Shown here piece by piece: positions 6,345 through 9,265 of a DNA stretch of 9,265 bases. Position 1 is the stretch's first letter, and each line of letters opens with the position of its first letter. Source of the stretch: JBLIAZ01 sp047632015 (GTDB taxonomy: Bacteria; Bacteroidota; Bacteroidia; Flavobacteriales_C; GCA-002722245); NCBI GenBank assembly GCA_047632015.1, contig JBLIBC010000097.1, positions 1 to 9,265 of the forward strand, in the 5' to 3' direction. The translations under genes and the position numbers were made by a program. Below the pieces are notes generated by a model, which saw nothing but the letters and a program-made list of their open reading frames with translations, was not told the origin of the DNA and did no database searches.

Positions 6345-7082
6345 ATGAAAATCTTAAATATTACGTCATTGTTACTCGTTTTATTAATGAGCTCTTGCAA
6401 TTACCAAGGAGCTCCTGATAAAACAATCATGAAAACAATGCACTTGCAAAGCACTGGACATATTAGCTATACACCAAACGAGGCGTTCATTTCCATTGGT
6501 TTAAGCTGCGTGAATAAGAACATATCTAAATCAAGAGATTGCTTGCTGGAAAAGGCTGATGAACTTCAAACTTTGATTAAAAATCATGAAATAAAAGAAG
6601 AGGATATGGCAACTACTGCTGTGCAACAAACGAAGTCCTATGAGTGGAAAAAAAACGCTCAAGTATTTGTGGGCTACAAGTCTTCGTTGTCGCTTCAAGT
6701 ATCAATTAAAAACCTGAAAGTGCTGGAAGAGTTATACCCTGTCTTACTGTCCAAAGAAAACATATCATTAGGATACCTTTCTTACACTCATAGTAACATG
6801 GACAGCTTACAAACCTTAGCCTATCAAGATGCAGTGGATAAAGCAAACACCTTAGCCGAAGACCTGCTTTTTAAAATGACAGAATCGCAAAAAGAAATTT
6901 TAAAAATTGGGAATGTAAAACTACCAGAAGGGAACTATTATTCAAAAAGAGATGATACCGAATATAAATCTTTGAATGAAGTGAGTAACAGCAACAGCTT
7001 ATCAAAAAATAAAAGTCTGCAGATTAACTCTGGTACCTACTACCTGAGCGAAAGAATAATGGTCGAATACCTGATCAAATAA
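6345..7082 (+). CDS. SIMPL (DUF541, YggE-like) domain lipoprotein
   Basis: A 245-aa protein starting at ATG 6345. The signal peptide ends LLMSSC, giving lipidated Cys18, so it should be membrane-anchored facing the periplasm or cell surface. Residues of about 31-242 match the SIMPL/DUF541 pattern. It has an opening strand (STGHISYTPNEAFISIGL), a helix of about 20 residues, then IKEEDMATTAVQQTKSYEW. VFVGYKSSLSLQVSI is followed by the NLKVLEELYPVLL helix, and then by the LGYLSYTHSNMDSLQTLAYQ segment, the AVDKANTLAEDL helix and a closing strand ERIMVEYLIK. Family members such as E. coli YggE have been linked to oxidative-stress tolerance, but the biochemical function is unknown. The region at about 195-225 is a Ser/Asn/Lys-rich insertion. 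It follows the DUF4349 gene by 28 bp and its stop is 24 bp from that of convergent mltG. Confidence 0.87.
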   Translation: MKILNITSLLLVLLMSSCNYQGAPDKTIMKTMHLQSTGHISYTPNEAFISIGLSCVNKNISKSRDCLLEKADELQTLIKNHEIKEEDMATTAVQQTKSYEWKKNAQVFVGYKSSLSLQVSIKNLKVLEELYPVLLSKENISLGYLSYTHSNMDSLQTLAYQDAVDKANTLAEDLLFKMTESQKEILKIGNVKLPEGNYYSKRDDTEYKSLNEVSNSNSLSKNKSLQINSGTYYLSERIMVEYLIK

Positions 7083-7106
7083 CTCACTAGAAATTAATAC
7101 ACTATT

Positions 7107-8153
7107 CTATCGGTATAATTTCATTTTATTCAGCGCATTCTGGTACCTCTTAGCATATATCTTATGTTGTCGATAATTTTTAGCAAAATAGCTTTTGCCT
7201 GAAAAATCCTCGGTGGCCACAAAATAGTAGTATCCATGTTTTTGATAATTAAGCACTGCATCAATGTATTGTCCTGGCGGAATCAAAATTGGACCTGGAG
7301 GTAATCCAGCATTCTTATAAGTATTGTACGGATGATCTATTTTTTTATCAACGTTCAAAACTCTTTTCACCTTACCTCTTCCCATTTTTTCAAGAGCATA
7401 CACCAACGTAGGGTCAGCTTGTAATGGCATTCTTACTCTTAAACGATTCATGTACACTCCTGCCACTATTGGCATGTCTTCTTTTAATTTGGTTTCCCAA
7501 TAAACAATAGAAGCAAGCGTCACCACTTCGGACTGGCTTAAACCAATTTCTTTTGCTTTTTGCTTACGGCTTGCGTTCCAAAAGTTTTTGTATTCCGAAG
7601 CCATTCTTTTCATTAGCTCATCAACAGACATGTCTACGTCCACAAAATAACTGTTGGGAATAAACATGCTTAAAAAAGTGTTTTCATCGAATCCGTACTT
7701 ACTCATGTTTTCATCCGACCGCAACCAATTTAGCACTTCCATTGAATCAAGCAATAATTCAGTAGTCATTTTACCTGAAAGCTGCTCCACTGTTTGCACA
7801 TTGTGAAACTGCACTACAGCATCAAGCCTTCCATTCCCTGACCGTAAATGATCAATTATTTGATTGTTTGACCACCCCGTTTCAATTTTATACTTACCTG
7901 GAAGGATGTTGTTTTTGTTCAATTTTTTAAGTGAAATCATTTTACTTAAAGAAACCACATCTAATACAGAACCTGTACTTGCAAGTATTGTAAGTACAGC
8001 TTGCTCATCAGCATCTTTTGGAATAAAAATGTGACAATCTTCCTCTTTAGTATCAACATTGGAACTAATGAAATTAGTGTAATAAAAATATGATACTAAT
8101 CCTCCTGCTATTACTGCAAAAATAACAAGTGTCTTTAAAATTCGTTTGGTCAT
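7107..8153 (-). CDS. mltG: Endolytic murein transglycosylase MltG (YceG-like)
   Basis: Inner-membrane lytic transglycosylase that cleaves nascent peptidoglycan strands internally and is thought to terminate glycan chain growth. Numbering is from the ATG at 8153 (348 aa). It has an N-terminal membrane anchor at about 6-26, a LysM-like subdomain at about 40-110, and the YceG catalytic domain at about 120-340. Recognisable motifs are FIPNSYF, LASIVYWET with the catalytic glutamate Glu220 (equivalent to E. coli Glu218), VAGVYMNRLRVRMPLQADPT, and HPYNTYKNAGLPPGPI. E. coli has EKET where this protein has YWET: the catalytic Glu is kept and the preceding two residues differ. An in-frame ATG ten codons upstream (8183) is possible. 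I prefer the inner one, which gives a normal membrane-anchor N-terminus and leaves 78 bp for promoters shared with divergent menA. Confidence 0.93.
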   Translation of the reverse strand: MTKRILKTLVIFAVIAGGLVSYFYYTNFISSNVDTKEEDCHIFIPKDADEQAVLTILASTGSVLDVVSLSKMISLKKLNKNNILPGKYKIETGWSNNQIIDHLRSGNGRLDAVVQFHNVQTVEQLSGKMTTELLLDSMEVLNWLRSDENMSKYGFDENTFLSMFIPNSYFVDVDMSVDELMKRMASEYKNFWNASRKQKAKEIGLSQSEVVTLASIVYWETKLKEDMPIVAGVYMNRLRVRMPLQADPTLVYALEKMGRGKVKRVLNVDKKIDHPYNTYKNAGLPPGPILIPPGQYIDAVLNYQKHGYYYFVATEDFSGKSYFAKNYRQHKIYAKRYQNALNKMKLYR

Positions 8154-8231
8154 AAATATTGTTCGTGAGCTTAAAAATAACATATAATTATAACTATTTT
8201 TACATCCTTGAACATCATTCGTTAAAACTAA

Positions 8232-9152
8232 ATGAAAATTAAAGCTTGGCTTGCTGCTTTTCGATTAAGAACCCTTCCTTTGGCATTTTCGTCAATTATT
8301 ACTGGAAGTGCGATAGCGTACTATCACTTTAGTTTTGATGCGCTTATATTTAGTTTAGCCTTACTCACTACCCTATTCCTACAAGTGCTAAGCAATTTAG
8401 CAAACGATTACGGCGACAGCGAACATGGTGCTGACAATGAAAACCGAATTGGACCTGAACGCACAGTTCAAAGTGGAGCAATTAGTAAAAAGCACATGAA
8501 AATAGCGATGGTGGTTTTCTCTATCCTGGCTTTAAGCAGCGGCATTCCTTTAATTGTAGAAGGAACAAAAAACATCAATTTAAAATGGTTTTTGATTTTC
8601 CTTATCCTTGGAATTGGCAGCATCGCAGCAGCAATTAAATATACCGCTGGCAAAAATCCTTACGGTTATAAAGGCTTAGGTGATGTCTTTGTATTTATCT
8701 TCTTTGGATTAGTTGGAGTAATAGGAACTTTTATTTTGCAGTTTCAATACATCAACCGTTTTTTACTCATCGAATCTTTGTTTCCTGCCATTGCAATGGG
8801 TTGTTTTTCAGCAGCTGTATTGAACATGAATAACATGAGGGATCATTTAAACGATAAGAACTCAGGAAAAATAACCTTAGCAGTTAGGCTTGGTACAAAA
8901 GGAAGTAAAATATATCACTCGACACTTATTTTTACAGGGATAGCTTCCATGTATTATTTTGGTTACATCAGTCATTTTGGAACCACTGATTACTTGTTCT
9001 TGAGTGTTCCAAACTTGTTGTTTATAGTGCATTTATTAAAGGTTATAAATGTCACTGACGAAAAATACTACGATCCTGAACTTAAAAAAATAGCGTTGAC
9101 CACCTTTTTGTTTTCAATAATTTTGATGATCATCATGATTAAAAGCTTTTAA
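8232..9152 (+). CDS. menA: 1,4-dihydroxy-2-naphthoate polyprenyltransferase MenA
   Basis: A 306-aa UbiA-superfamily membrane prenyltransferase that joins a polyprenyl diphosphate to 1,4-dihydroxy-2-naphthoate, giving demethylmenaquinone. Both Asp-rich Mg-diphosphate motifs are present: NLANDYGD (Asn58, Asp59, Asp62) and NNMRDHLND (Asn201, Arg203, Asp204, Asp208), the second followed by KITLAVRLG as is typical of MenA. About eight to nine hydrophobic helices cover the chain, beginning with the RLRTLPLAFSSIITGSA segment. Length is normal. The start codon follows TAAAACTAA, an A-rich context usual for Bacteroidota. Downstream, menC starts 3 bp after the stop, which supports MenA over other UbiA relatives. 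Menaquinone would be the respiratory electron carrier of this organism. Confidence 0.95.
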   Translation: MKIKAWLAAFRLRTLPLAFSSIITGSAIAYYHFSFDALIFSLALLTTLFLQVLSNLANDYGDSEHGADNENRIGPERTVQSGAISKKHMKIAMVVFSILALSSGIPLIVEGTKNINLKWFLIFLILGIGSIAAAIKYTAGKNPYGYKGLGDVFVFIFFGLVGVIGTFILQFQYINRFLLIESLFPAIAMGCFSAAVLNMNNMRDHLNDKNSGKITLAVRLGTKGSKIYHSTLIFTGIASMYYFGYISHFGTTDYLFLSVPNLLFIVHLLKVINVTDEKYYDPELKKIALTTFLFSIILMIIMIKSF

Positions 9153-9155
9153 ATA

Positions 9156-9265
9156 ATGCCTTTGTTTAACCTGAATCTTCCTGATAGAAAATTAAAAGCG
9201 TATTGTAAAAAACATGTGCTTAATTTTAAACAACCAGCAGGTACTTCCAAGGGTGTTATGCATCA
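9156..9265 (+). CDS. menC: o-Succinylbenzoate synthase MenC, N-terminal part (truncated by window edge)
   Basis: An open frame begins with ATG at 9156, 3 bp after the menA stop, and runs off the window after 36 codons. The visible segment LKAYCKKHVLNFKQPAGTSKGV matches the N-terminal capping strand of the MenC/enolase-superfamily enzymes of Bacteroidota, where a lysine- or aromatic-rich strand leads to a NFKxPxGTSxGV motif. MenC dehydrates SHCHC to o-succinylbenzoate in menaquinone synthesis, so its linkage to menA fits one pathway. The catalytic lysines and metal ligands lie beyond the window, so the call rests on this short N-terminus plus context. Confidence 0.8.
   Translation, partial: MPLFNLNLPDRKLKAYCKKHVLNFKQPAGTSKGVMH

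Noticed and set aside
8468..8653. Minus-strand frame inside menA
   Set aside because: Its hydrophobic look is the mirror of MenA membrane helices; MenA motifs flank it on the other strand.
1..9265. Mobile elements, CRISPR arrays, tRNA/rRNA genes or a defence system
   Set aside because: Every stretch beyond about 250 bases is taken by a recognisable or well-formed chromosomal gene, and no transposase, repeat array, cloverleaf or nuclease/toxin motif is visible.

Overview
The window looks like an ordinary piece of a low-GC Bacteroidota chromosome, probably from a marine or freshwater member of the Flavobacteriia. The evidence is a type IX secretion (T9SS) C-terminal sorting domain on a secreted chitinase, a second T9SS tail left as a fragment, lipoproteins with short signal peptides, A-rich sequence before some start codons, and a menaquinone (not ubiquinone) pathway. 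The exact genus cannot be read from this sequence.

Layout from left to right. (1) Minus strand: the 5' part of an unrecognised single-pass or secreted protein (cut at base 1), preceded by a bestrophin-family channel gene 27 bp upstream; the two probably share a transcript. (2) 1268-1510 has no intact gene but carries, on the plus strand, the last ~27 codons of a T9SS sorting domain with no gene attached. (3) A minus-strand lipoprotein of beta-helix appearance and a plus-strand YdjM-type membrane metal-dependent hydrolase diverge from a 65-bp gap that contains an exact 18-bp palindrome. (4) A large minus-strand secreted GH18 chitinase with a CBM6-like module and a T9SS tail converges on the hydrolase. 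(5) After a ~200-bp divergent promoter region come two plus-strand envelope genes, a DUF4349 lipoprotein and a SIMPL (DUF541) lipoprotein, 28 bp apart. (6) Minus-strand mltG (endolytic murein transglycosylase) converges on these. (7) Plus-strand menA and the start of menC, 3 bp apart, form a menaquinone operon running off the right edge.

Most genes act at the cell envelope or outside it: ion channel, surface or periplasmic lipoproteins, glycan chain termination, chitin degradation and electron-carrier synthesis. I see no phage, transposon, CRISPR array, RNA gene or defence island. I also see no convincing undescribed multi-gene system. The items most worth a second look are the orphan T9SS tail, the palindrome overlapping a promoter-like element, the unassigned module inside the chitinase, and the DUF4349/SIMPL lipoprotein pair.
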